64,000 bases of DNA from Rhodothermia bacterium. Lineage in GTDB: Bacteria > Bacteroidota > Rhodothermia > Rhodothermales > JAAAOL01. The notes beneath the pieces are model-generated. The model was not told where the DNA came from, searched no databases, and worked only from the letters and a program-made list of their open reading frames with translations. This document shows positions 53,958 through 61,217 of this stretch, piece after piece. Location of the stretch: the NCBI GenBank assembly GCA_030428385.1, contig JAUIDY010000002.1:1-64000 (forward strand), given 5' to 3'. The position numbers and the translations under genes were made by a program. Within the stretch, counting starts at the first letter, position 1. Each line of letters starts with the position of its first letter.

Positions 53958-55313
53958 ATGAATACCATGAGCGAACGCATTGTTGTAGGCGTAGACATCG
54001 GCACCACCAAGGTTTGTGCGGTGGTGGCTTCTGCCGACGCCATGGACCGCATCAACATCCTCGGCGTAGGCGTCGCCGAAAGCGAGGGCCTGAACCGGGG
54101 CGTTGTTGTTAACATCGACAAAACCGTGGCGGCTGTCCGGGCCGCTGTGCAAGAAGCCGAACGCGCGGCCAACGTGACCGTGCAGAGCGTCATCGTCGGT
54201 ATCGCAGGCGACCACGTGCAGAGTTTCCAGAGCCGCGGCGTCATCACCATCGCCAACCGCGACCACGAAATCACGCAGCGCGACGTGCAGCGGCTGCTCG
54301 AAGACACCACGCACGTAGCGATGCCCACCGACCGCGAGATCTTGCACGTGATCCCGCAGGAGTTTGTGGTGGACGGACAAGACGGCGTCGCCGATCCCGT
54401 TGGGATGTGCGGCGTGCGGCTCGAAGCCAACGTCCACATCATCACCGGACTCGTTTCAGCGGCGAAAAACATCTACCGCTGCATCGAAAAGGCCGGGTAT
54501 CAGGTGGCCGACATCGTGCTCGAACCGCTGGCATCGTCGTTTGCGGTGCTGCACCCCGATGAAAAAGAAGTGGGCGTCTGCCTCATCGATATCGGCGGCG
54601 GGACGACCGACATCGCTGTGTTTGAGGACAGCACGATCCGCCACACGGCGGTCGTGGCCGTGGCGGGCAACAAAGTCACCGATGACCTGCGCAAAGGACT
54701 CGGGATCATGCGCGACCAGGCCGAGGCGCTGAAATGCCGCTTTGGTGCGGCGCTCGTCGATTTGGTCGTGCAAGACGACGAAATCCGCATCCCCGGCATC
54801 GGAGGGCGCAGCGAGAAGTCGATCAGCCGCAGCACGCTGGCCCAGATCATCCAGCCGCGCCTCGAAGAGATCCTCGAGATCGCCGCCATTGAAGTCAAGC
54901 GCAGCGGTTATGGTCGGCATCTGGCCGCTGGTGCCGTGTTGACGGGCGGTGGTTCGTTGGTGCCAGGCACTGCCGAACTCGCCGCCGACATCCTCGGCCT
55001 CGAAACACGGGTGGGCCTGCCCAACGGACTCGCGGGCGGCCTCGTCGAGGAAGTCAGCGACCCGAAGTTTGCCACCGCCGTCGGGCTCGTGCTCTACGGC
55101 CTGCGCCCCGACGCGCTCGGCAGCGCCCTCATCGGCGATACGCCGTTTATGGGCGACATGGGCTACGTCAACGAACCCGAAGAAATAGGCGGCGACGGCA
55201 TGCCCGCCAGTGAATACATCGACCGCCCGCAGCAGCACCGCGAGGACTACAACGGCGAAAACCTGTACACCAAAATCGCCGGGCGCATGAAAGCCTGGTT
55301 CGACGAGTTGTGA
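53958..55313 (+). CDS. ftsA: cell division actin-like protein FtsA
   Basis: A 451-aa actin-fold protein that ties FtsZ to the membrane. It shows VVGVDIGTTKVCAVVAS, IVGIAGDHVQSFQSRG, CLIDIGGGTTDIAVFED (phosphate 2), VLTGGGSLVPG (adenosine) and a C-terminal amphipathic tail (YTKIAGRMKAWFDEL) that should bind the membrane. A second Met three codons on (MSERIVVG) is an equally good start. A GACCTG-rich repeat separates it from ftsZ. Confidence 0.96.
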   Translation: MNTMSERIVVGVDIGTTKVCAVVASADAMDRINILGVGVAESEGLNRGVVVNIDKTVAAVRAAVQEAERAANVTVQSVIVGIAGDHVQSFQSRGVITIANRDHEITQRDVQRLLEDTTHVAMPTDREILHVIPQEFVVDGQDGVADPVGMCGVRLEANVHIITGLVSAAKNIYRCIEKAGYQVADIVLEPLASSFAVLHPDEKEVGVCLIDIGGGTTDIAVFEDSTIRHTAVVAVAGNKVTDDLRKGLGIMRDQAEALKCRFGAALVDLVVQDDEIRIPGIGGRSEKSISRSTLAQIIQPRLEEILEIAAIEVKRSGYGRHLAAGAVLTGGGSLVPGTAELAADILGLETRVGLPNGLAGGLVEEVSDPKFATAVGLVLYGLRPDALGSALIGDTPFMGDMGYVNEPEEIGGDGMPASEYIDRPQQHREDYNGENLYTKIAGRMKAWFDEL

Positions 55314-55325
55314 TGGTCTATCAAG

Positions 55326-55390
55326 TCACAGGTCTCTCAGGTCATGGAATAAAACGACCTGCGACCTGCTGACCTGACTGACCTGCGACC
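55326..55390. repeat. AGGTC/GACCTG iterated repeat between ftsA and ftsZ
   Basis: Two AGGTC units (in AGGTCTCTCAGGTC) are followed by five GACC(TG) units (GACCTGCGACCTGCTGACCT, GACTGACCTGCGACC). The left units are the inverse of the right ones, so a large imperfect hairpin can form. It lies in the long gap before ftsZ. Confidence 0.6.
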
Positions 55391-55503
55391 CAAACCCCAA
55401 GACCCCCCAACGCACAGCTATATATATCACCACTACCACCAATCATGTATGCCGATTCGGGGAAGCTCATCCCGAAGCGATCGTCGGCACCAAGAACCAC
55501 AAC

Positions 55504-55509
55504 AGGAGG
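55504..55509 (+). promoter_or_regulatory. strong Shine-Dalgarno site of ftsZ
   Basis: AGGAGG (in CAGGAGGGACC) lies 8 bases before the chosen ATG. Most genes in the window lack a consensus site. It is complementary to the anti-Shine-Dalgarno-like stretch in the RNA found just after ftsZ. Confidence 0.75.
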
Positions 55510-55517
55510 GACCCACA

Positions 55518-56756
55518 ATGTCTATCAGCTCACGATTCACGTTCAACGAAGAACCCAATGACGAGGCCAAGATCTGCGTGGTCGGCGTCGGCGGGGGCGG
55601 TGGCAACGCCGTAAACAACATGATCGCCCGCGGCATCCAGGGCGTTGAATTTATCGCCATCAACACGGATGCGCAGGCGCTGGACCGCAACTTGGCCCCG
55701 CAAAAGATTCAGGCGGGCCGCGACCTGACCAAAGGACTTGGCGCGGGCGCGCGTCCCAGCATCGGGGCGCAAGCCGTGGAAGAAAACCGCGAGGAGTTGG
55801 AAACGGCGCTGAGCGGCTTTGACATGGTCTTTATCACCGCCGGGATGGGCGGCGGCACGGGCACGGGCGGTGCGCCGATGGTGGCCGCCATTGCCAACGA
55901 ACTCGGCATCCTGTCCGTCGCTATTGTTACCAAGCCGTTTGATTGCGAAGGCCGCCGCCGGATGAAATACGGCCTCGAAGGCATCGAACACCTGCGGGAG
56001 CACGTCGATACACTCATCGTCATCCCGAACGAGCGCCTGCTCGATATCGCCGAGGCTGATACGAGCCTGATCGATGCTTTTAACAAGGCCGACGATGTGC
56101 TGTACAACGCCACCCGCGGGATCAGCGATTTGATCACCGTGCACGGCCTGATCAACCTCGACTTCGCCGACGTGAAAACGACGATGCAGAATGGTGGCAC
56201 CGCGCTCATGGGTGCCGCCCAGGCTTCGGGCGAGAACCGCGCCGAGAAGGCCGCCGTGGATGCCATTTCCAGCCCGCTGCTCGATGGGCTGGCCATCACC
56301 GGTGCCCGCAACGTGCTCGTCAACATCACCGCCGACCGCTCGCTCGGGATTCGGGAGGCAACAGCCGCTGTTAACATCATCCAGCAAGAAGCCGGGGAAG
56401 ACGTAGAGGTGATTTTTGGTACGGTCATCGACGAAGAGATGGGCAACGATCTGCGCGTCACGGTGATTGCGACGGGCTTCGACAAAGAAAAGCGCGAGCC
56501 GCAGAAACGCCGCACCGTCCCGCTGGAAGGCGATGGCAATGTGCCGCATTACAAAGGCCAGGATAACCTGCGCCACCTCGATGAGCCTGCGTACACCCGT
56601 CGGAGTCGCTTCGACCTGCCGACGGACGACCAGCTTGACCTGGAGCCCCATATGCCTCGGGTCCGCCATGTGAAACGCACGGAAGTGAACAAGGAAGGCG
56701 ACCGCGAAAGCATGGATCGGGATCTTCCTGCGTTCCTGCGCAAGCAAATGGATTAA
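55518..56756 (+). CDS. ftsZ: cell division GTPase FtsZ
   Basis: A 412-aa tubulin-like GTPase forming the division ring. Hallmarks are VVGVGGGGGNAVNNMI, the tubulin signature ITAGMGGGTGTGGAPMVA, NADNATRGISDLI-like VLYNATRGISDLI, the T7 loop LINLDFADVKTTMQNGGTALMG, and a C-terminal peptide (RDLPAFLRKQMD) that binds FtsA and similar partners. I used the Met before SISSRFTFNEEP because the Shine-Dalgarno sits in front; the longer frame is not conserved. A structured RNA starts a few bases beyond its stop. Confidence 0.97.
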   Translation: MSISSRFTFNEEPNDEAKICVVGVGGGGGNAVNNMIARGIQGVEFIAINTDAQALDRNLAPQKIQAGRDLTKGLGAGARPSIGAQAVEENREELETALSGFDMVFITAGMGGGTGTGGAPMVAAIANELGILSVAIVTKPFDCEGRRRMKYGLEGIEHLREHVDTLIVIPNERLLDIAEADTSLIDAFNKADDVLYNATRGISDLITVHGLINLDFADVKTTMQNGGTALMGAAQASGENRAEKAAVDAISSPLLDGLAITGARNVLVNITADRSLGIREATAAVNIIQQEAGEDVEVIFGTVIDEEMGNDLRVTVIATGFDKEKREPQKRRTVPLEGDGNVPHYKGQDNLRHLDEPAYTRRSRFDLPTDDQLDLEPHMPRVRHVKRTEVNKEGDRESMDRDLPAFLRKQMD

Positions 56757-56761
56757 CGAGG

Positions 56762-56993
56762 CTGGAAGAGTTTGGGATGTGGCAAGCCCGTCGGGGCTGT
56801 GCCCGTCTGTAGGCGGGTGCCATCACCTCCTTGATGAAGCCATGATCCCATAACACGGCCCTTGAGCAAGGCCGGAGGTCCTGGTGCTGCGCAGAGCAAA
56901 AGGCGCAACATGCCAGGGTTGTGGTTCGGTCGCACAGTGCCATGTGCGGCCTACCCAAACGCCGCGTCCGTTCGGGCGCGGCGTTTATTTTTT
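56762..56993 (+). ncRNA. structured RNA downstream of ftsZ
   Basis: A closing helix GTTTGGG (56770-56776) / CCCAAAC (56954-56960) bounds three arms. Arm 1 (TGGC 56780-56783 / GCCA 56839-56842, or alternatively GGGAT 56774-56778 / ATCCC 56845-56849, which displaces the closing helix) carries hairpins AGCCC-GTCG-GGGCT and CCCG/CGGG. Arm 2 (CCATAAC 56848-56854 / GTTGTGG 56918-56924) carries CGGCC..TT-GAGC-AAGGCCG and CCTGG..TGCGC/GCGCA..CCAGG. Arm 3 is the 9-bp hairpin GGTCGCACA / TGTGCGGCC (56928-56951). A strong terminator ends it. It could be a 3'-UTR-derived RNA or an independent one; I found no separate promoter. Confidence 0.75.
56957..56993 (+). terminator. rho-independent terminator of ftsZ and the downstream RNA
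   Basis: A 13-bp stem, AAACGCCGCGTCC / GGGCGCGGCGTTT (one G-T pair) with a GTTC loop, followed by ATTTTTT. Its first four bases overlap the closing helix of the structured RNA, so the two foldings compete. Confidence 0.92.
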
Positions 56994-57046
56994 CAACCGG
57001 CGTGAACCAAACCGTCGCGTGGCCGACCATATAGATAGGTAATGCC

Positions 57047-57595
57047 ATGAGACGAACCCCCGACGATATCCTGGATGAGTGGCTGGTGCTGCGCTGCCAA
57101 ACCGGCGATGCCCAGGCGCTGAACGTGCTGGCACAGCGCTGGTACGGACGGCTCCAGCGCCATGCCTACCGGCTGACGGGCGAGACCGACGCGGCGACGG
57201 AGGTGGTGCAGGAAGCATGGGTCGCCATCATCCGGAGCATCCATCGCGTGAAAGACCCGGCACTGTTTCGGGCATGGATGTACCGCATCGTATCTAACAA
57301 AGCCGCCGACTGGGTGCGCAGCCAGCAACGCCGCCGCCGCTACCTGACCGCCACCAACGGACAAGAGGTGTCAAAAACCAACCCCGATCCTGCCGAAACC
57401 CAGGACATCCGCATTGTACGTGCGGCCCTGAAACACCTGAGCAAAGAGCAACGCCGGGTGCTCACGCTGTATTACCTCGATGGCTTGTCGGTGCGCGAGA
57501 TTGCCGTGGCGCTGTCCATCCCCGTCGGCACCGTCAAATCCCGTCTGCACCACGCCCGCAACCATCTCCGAACCATGTTGGAGGAAGCACCATGA
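57047..57595 (+). CDS. ECF-family RNA polymerase sigma factor
   Basis: A 182-aa sigma factor with region 2 (AYRLTGETDAATEVVQEAW, FRAWMYRIVSNKAADWVR) and region 4 (LSKEQRRVLTLYYLDGLSVR, PVGTVKSRLHHAR). It lacks regions 1 and 3, as normal for ECF factors. It directs polymerase to a specific set of genes when freed by a partner. The next gene starts inside its stop (ATGA), and that product is the probable partner. Confidence 0.93.
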   Translation: MRRTPDDILDEWLVLRCQTGDAQALNVLAQRWYGRLQRHAYRLTGETDAATEVVQEAWVAIIRSIHRVKDPALFRAWMYRIVSNKAADWVRSQQRRRRYLTATNGQEVSKTNPDPAETQDIRIVRAALKHLSKEQRRVLTLYYLDGLSVREIAVALSIPVGTVKSRLHHARNHLRTMLEEAP

Positions 57596-58032
57596 ACCCG
57601 AAGTCCAACGATCAATTCGATGCCCTCATTCGCGTGGCCCTGTCGCGCGAAGAAGCTGACCTTTTTGATCAGCTTGGCGAACCGACCGTGCCCGAAGCCT
57701 TTCTGGGCCTGTTTACCGGTTCGTCACGGCGGCTGGTCTGGATCACCACGGTGGTCATCCTGGTGTTTTTTGCAGGCAGTATCTACTGCGCGGTGCAGTT
57801 CTACCAAGCCCCCACGATCCGCGAGATGATGCTGTGGGGGGCGGGGCTGTTTTTCTGTATCCTGGCGGTCCTGGCCAACAAGATCTGGAACTGGATGGAG
57901 ATGAACCGCCAGATGCTGATGCGGGAAGTCAAGCGCCTGGAACTACAGGTAGCCCATCTCTCGCACAAGCTAGAGGAGAAGGAAAACGATGAAGATGAGA
58001 CAAGCGAAGAAGCGTTGGAGACAAAGCCCTAG
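57592..58032 (+). CDS. DUF6768-like membrane partner of the ECF sigma factor
   Basis: A 146-aa protein. It opens FDALIRVALSREEADLFDQLGE, then two membrane helices (LVWITTVVILVFFAGSIYCA and MMLWGAGLFFCILAVLA), a cytoplasmic coiled coil (REVKRLELQVAHLSHKLEEK) and an acidic tail. This layout fits DUF6768, known mainly next to ECF sigma genes. It overlaps the sigma gene by 4 bases, implying coupled synthesis. An anti-sigma role is inference. Confidence 0.8.
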   Translation: MNPKSNDQFDALIRVALSREEADLFDQLGEPTVPEAFLGLFTGSSRRLVWITTVVILVFFAGSIYCAVQFYQAPTIREMMLWGAGLFFCILAVLANKIWNWMEMNRQMLMREVKRLELQVAHLSHKLEEKENDEDETSEEALETKP

Positions 58033-58051
58033 CGAGTCTCGACGCAAATCT

Positions 58052-58516
58052 TTATTCCGCCGGATTCGCGGGGAGTTCGACGCCTTTGTTATTCCATTTC
58101 CAGAACACAAACGTCAGGGGCTCAGAACCGGTGTTGGTGATGCCGTGGATATCCCACGGGGTCGCATAGAGCATGTCGCCGGCGGTAGCAGGAAACTCCT
58201 CACCGTTGAGGTGCCAAGTGCCTTCGCCTTCCATCACCATCAGGTATTCTTCCTCAGCGTGGAGGTGCGGCGGGTGGATTTCCATGCCGGGGTTAATCAC
58301 GGCCACGCCCGAGAGGACGTCCGTCGTGCCATACGATTCACCTTGGAAATAGGTGTAGAACGTGCCCCAGTCGAAGTTTTCTTCTGCCGCGTTTTCTTGC
58401 GTGATTACAGAAGAAGGGATGGGCTCGACGGGGGCTTTCGTAAATGTGGCCCCGGCCACAAAGGCCAGCAGAAGGGTAGAGAGAAACGCAAACGAGCGGG
58501 TAAAGGACGTTTTCAT
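58052..58516 (-). CDS. secreted single-domain cupin protein
   Basis: A 154-aa protein with a signal peptide (RSFAFLSTLLLAFVAGATFT) and one cupin barrel: GMEIHPPHLHAEEEYLMVMEGEG (first metal motif), PATAGDMLYATPWDIHGITN (second motif). The His/Glu/His set should bind a divalent metal. Such proteins act as dioxygenases, isomerases or just binding modules, so a reaction cannot be named. It is convergent with the DUF6768 gene. Confidence 0.82.
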   Translation of the reverse strand: MKTSFTRSFAFLSTLLLAFVAGATFTKAPVEPIPSSVITQENAAEENFDWGTFYTYFQGESYGTTDVLSGVAVINPGMEIHPPHLHAEEEYLMVMEGEGTWHLNGEEFPATAGDMLYATPWDIHGITNTGSEPLTFVFWKWNNKGVELPANPAE

Positions 58517-58716
58517 AGCCGGGGTGGGGTCAGAAACAAAAAGGAAAAAGCGCAACGGAGTATAGCAATCCTGCGACGAACAATGCCACCATGCATATTT
58601 CACCGATGTACGCGGCAGCGCCACACCGGGCGCAAGGGCACCTCCTATTACACTTGTCTCTTTGGGTTTCTCTTGCCTAGAATGTCTAGGTAATACAGCA
58701 TCTGTGAACTTGTAGT

Positions 58717-60363
58717 ATGACGCGCTTTTTCTGTTTGTGGTACGGGCTGTTGGTCTTCATGCCAGTGATGTGTGTGGCGGCGCAACCAGCCTCTTTCTCA
58801 TGGGACCCGGTGTCTACGATGGATGGGCCGCCCGCCACCCTGCTTGAAGCGCCCCCGGCTTCGTTTAACCGTACGGGGCAGTTTCCCCCACTCGTCTGGC
58901 CGATGGACCAGGCGTTGGGCGACGGCACGTTTTTATCGAACTATTTCGATAATGCGCCGGAAACGGGCGTCATTCTGGATTATCAAGGCGGCACCGATCA
59001 TTTGTATGACGGCCACCGGGGCACCGACATCGCCATCTACAATTTTCGGCTCATGGACCGGGGTGTGCCCATTGTGGCGGCCGCGCCGGGCACGGTGATT
59101 AGCACGACCTACCACTATGGCGACCGCAACACGGGGCTCCCTTATCCCGATGGCGGCAACGGTTTTGGCATCCGCCACGACGATGGCACCATCGCGTATT
59201 ACTGGCACATCCGCACGAACTCCATCATGGTGGAGCCGGGGGAACGGGTGGAGGCAGGGCAGCCGCTGGCGTATGTGGGCAGCTCGGGCTGGACGCCGAT
59301 TCCGCACCTGCACTTTGAACTGGTAGGTAACAGCGTGCCGCGCGATCCGTGGGCGGGACCGTTTAATCCCAATTCCGGCCTGTGGATGACGCAGCCCGCC
59401 TATGTGGGCAATGCGCCGCTGTGGGTGATGGACATGGATGTGTTTACGCTGGGCAGCGTAGGCGGGAGCCTGAACCGCATCACCGATGCGATGCTGAAGG
59501 AGCGCCTCGATGCGCCCGCCGTGTTTGGGGCCGATGAACCGACCCTGGCCTTCTGGATTCAGCTTCAGGGCAACCGAGGCGACCGGTACACTCTCGACGT
59601 CATTCAGCCCGACGGGCAGGTATTTGCCCAGGCCTCGCAGGTACTGACCCAAAAACGACGCTATGGCTGGGACGGGCTTACCTTCGAGGTGCCTGCCGAC
59701 ATGTCCCCTGGCACCTGGACGGCCCGCATCACCAGCGGAGGCGAAGTGCTCTATGAACGCGCGTTTGAGGTAGGCCCAACCACGGAATTTGCGCCCCGCT
59801 TTGTGCCCGTTGCCGGACGGTCGGTGCGGATGGGCGGTGAGGTTTATCAGGAGACGTTGCAGGTGTCGGATATGGGCGGTGCCGTCACGTATCACGTGGT
59901 GGATGTGCCGGGCAACGTCGAGTTGGAGGGGGAAACGCTCACCATCCGCCCTGCCTCCGACCAGCCATATCGCTCTCGGTATGTGCAGGTGGTGGCCACG
60001 GATGCCCACGCCCGCACCGATACGCTGTGGTTCCACCTGGTCGACCCGAGCAAGCCGTTTAATCCGCCCACGCCTGTTTCGGTGGAGGAAACACCAGCCG
60101 CTGTCTCGCTATCCCTGCACGGTTTCCCTAATCCCTTTACCGAGTCGGTTACCCTGGGGTACCACCTTTCGCAGGCCGGCCGGGTTGCGTTGGCCGTGTT
60201 TGATGTGCTGGGGCGGGAGGTGACGTCGCTCGCCAATCAGTATCATCCGGCAGGCACGTTTGAGGCAGTTTTTGCGCCGTCGTCGTTACCGGGAGGGCTG
60301 TATTTCGCCCGATTGACCACACCAAATGGCATGGTGGTTCGTCCGCTGGTGTATGTACGGTAA
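58717..60363 (+). CDS. secreted M23-family peptidase with type-IX-secretion-like C-terminal domain
   Basis: A 548-aa exported zinc peptidase with a LytM domain: HRGTDIAIYNF (HxxxD site, about residue 100) and IPHLHFELVG (HxH, about 197). Middle domains are beta-rich. The last about 85 residues (SLHGFPNPFTESVTLGYHLS to GGLYFARLTT...) form a FlgD/Por-secretion-type sorting or Ig-like domain, used in Bacteroidota for type IX secretion. It probably cuts peptidoglycan cross-links or a peptide substrate outside the cell. Confidence 0.9.
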   Translation: MTRFFCLWYGLLVFMPVMCVAAQPASFSWDPVSTMDGPPATLLEAPPASFNRTGQFPPLVWPMDQALGDGTFLSNYFDNAPETGVILDYQGGTDHLYDGHRGTDIAIYNFRLMDRGVPIVAAAPGTVISTTYHYGDRNTGLPYPDGGNGFGIRHDDGTIAYYWHIRTNSIMVEPGERVEAGQPLAYVGSSGWTPIPHLHFELVGNSVPRDPWAGPFNPNSGLWMTQPAYVGNAPLWVMDMDVFTLGSVGGSLNRITDAMLKERLDAPAVFGADEPTLAFWIQLQGNRGDRYTLDVIQPDGQVFAQASQVLTQKRRYGWDGLTFEVPADMSPGTWTARITSGGEVLYERAFEVGPTTEFAPRFVPVAGRSVRMGGEVYQETLQVSDMGGAVTYHVVDVPGNVELEGETLTIRPASDQPYRSRYVQVVATDAHARTDTLWFHLVDPSKPFNPPTPVSVEETPAAVSLSLHGFPNPFTESVTLGYHLSQAGRVALAVFDVLGREVTSLANQYHPAGTFEAVFAPSSLPGGLYFARLTTPNGMVVRPLVYVR

Positions 60364-60377
60364 GGCTGTCAGATCCG

Positions 60378-60413
60378 AAAAAAAGCCCTGCTACCAACCG
60401 GCAGCAGGGCTTT
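60378..60413 (-). terminator. terminator for the barrel-protein gene, may act on both strands
   Basis: An 11-bp stem (AAAGCCCTGCT / AGCAGGGCTTT) with a 10-base loop. On the minus strand it is followed by TTTTTTT, giving a good terminator for the converging barrel gene. Confidence 0.85.
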
Positions 60414-60437
60414 CAGGAATATGGCGTTGGATGAGGC

Positions 60438-60971
60438 CTAGTTGCCAAAGTTAAAGAGCAACCCACCGACGATGCTGAAGATGTCTGCGCCGCCAAGGCC
60501 CACTTCAAGCTGTGCGAAGGGCTGGAGGTTGCCGGTTTCAAAGCGGGCACCGCCTACAAGGTTCAGCCCGATCTCGGTGTCGGAGGTGCTTTCAGAGAAT
60601 CCAAAGGCCGAGACTTCAGCGCGTGCCAGTCCAATGGCGAGTCCGCCACCAGCATACGGCGTGAAGGAACGGGTTTCGCCACCGCCAAATTCGAAGAGGC
60701 CATTGGCTTTAAGCGAGAAGAAGCTACAGCTGATGTCAGCCCCGCCAATCCCATCGACGCCACAATCCAAAAAGTAGTAGTCAAACGAGGGGTTGATGAG
60801 AACCGGGAGGCTTTCGGTGGCAAAGCGGGCTTCGACCCCCACCTGCAAGGCCTCCACATTATTCACTTCAAGGCCAACGCGAGGGGCAATCTGGAATTGC
60901 GCCTGTGCCTGGGAAGTGCTACCGAGCATGAGCGCGACAAAAAGGAGAAGCGGAAGTAAGGTTTTGCGCAT
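60438..60971 (-). CDS. outer-membrane beta-barrel protein of unknown function
   Basis: A 177-aa protein with a signal ending QAQAQ, then alternating strands: FQIAPRVGLEVNN, VGVEARF, FDYYFLDCG, SFTPYAGGGLAIGLA, IGLNLVGGARFE, QPFAQLEVGLGG, and a closing strand ending in LLFNFGN with the aromatic residues barrel assembly needs. It looks like an 8-stranded small barrel (OmpX/OmpW-like size). Two Cys in the second loop (DCGVDGIGGADISC) may form a disulphide. An alternative start lies five codons earlier. Confidence 0.8.
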   Translation of the reverse strand: MRKTLLPLLLFVALMLGSTSQAQAQFQIAPRVGLEVNNVEALQVGVEARFATESLPVLINPSFDYYFLDCGVDGIGGADISCSFFSLKANGLFEFGGGETRSFTPYAGGGLAIGLARAEVSAFGFSESTSDTEIGLNLVGGARFETGNLQPFAQLEVGLGGADIFSIVGGLLFNFGN

Positions 60972-61217
60972 GGTGTTTTGTTGCATGTTAGATGAGGAAA
61001 AAGGCAAGATCGGGTAAGCGGGTGCTGCAAGACACACAAATGCAATGCCCGAATGTATGAGTTGGACAGCCTTGCAGCAAATCCCCGCCGTAATAGCGAC
61101 AAAACATAAGCAAATCGGTCATCTGTCGCCGCAAAACGACAAAAAAAACGCGTTCGAACAAAAATGGCGGTTGCTCGCGATGTGACAGATGACGTTCTTG
61201 GTCTCGAAACGATTTAA

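Noticed and set aside
56762-56993. 6S RNA, tmRNA, RNase P or SRP RNA identity for the ftsZ downstream RNA
   Set aside because: No single long hairpin with central bubble (6S), no tag frame or tRNA-like ends (tmRNA), no GAGGAAAGUCCGGGC (RNase P), and no GGAAGCAG-type SRP loop.
58933-60036. A 367-codon antisense frame over the M23 peptidase
   Set aside because: No domain is recognisable and the peptidase frame has complete zinc motifs.
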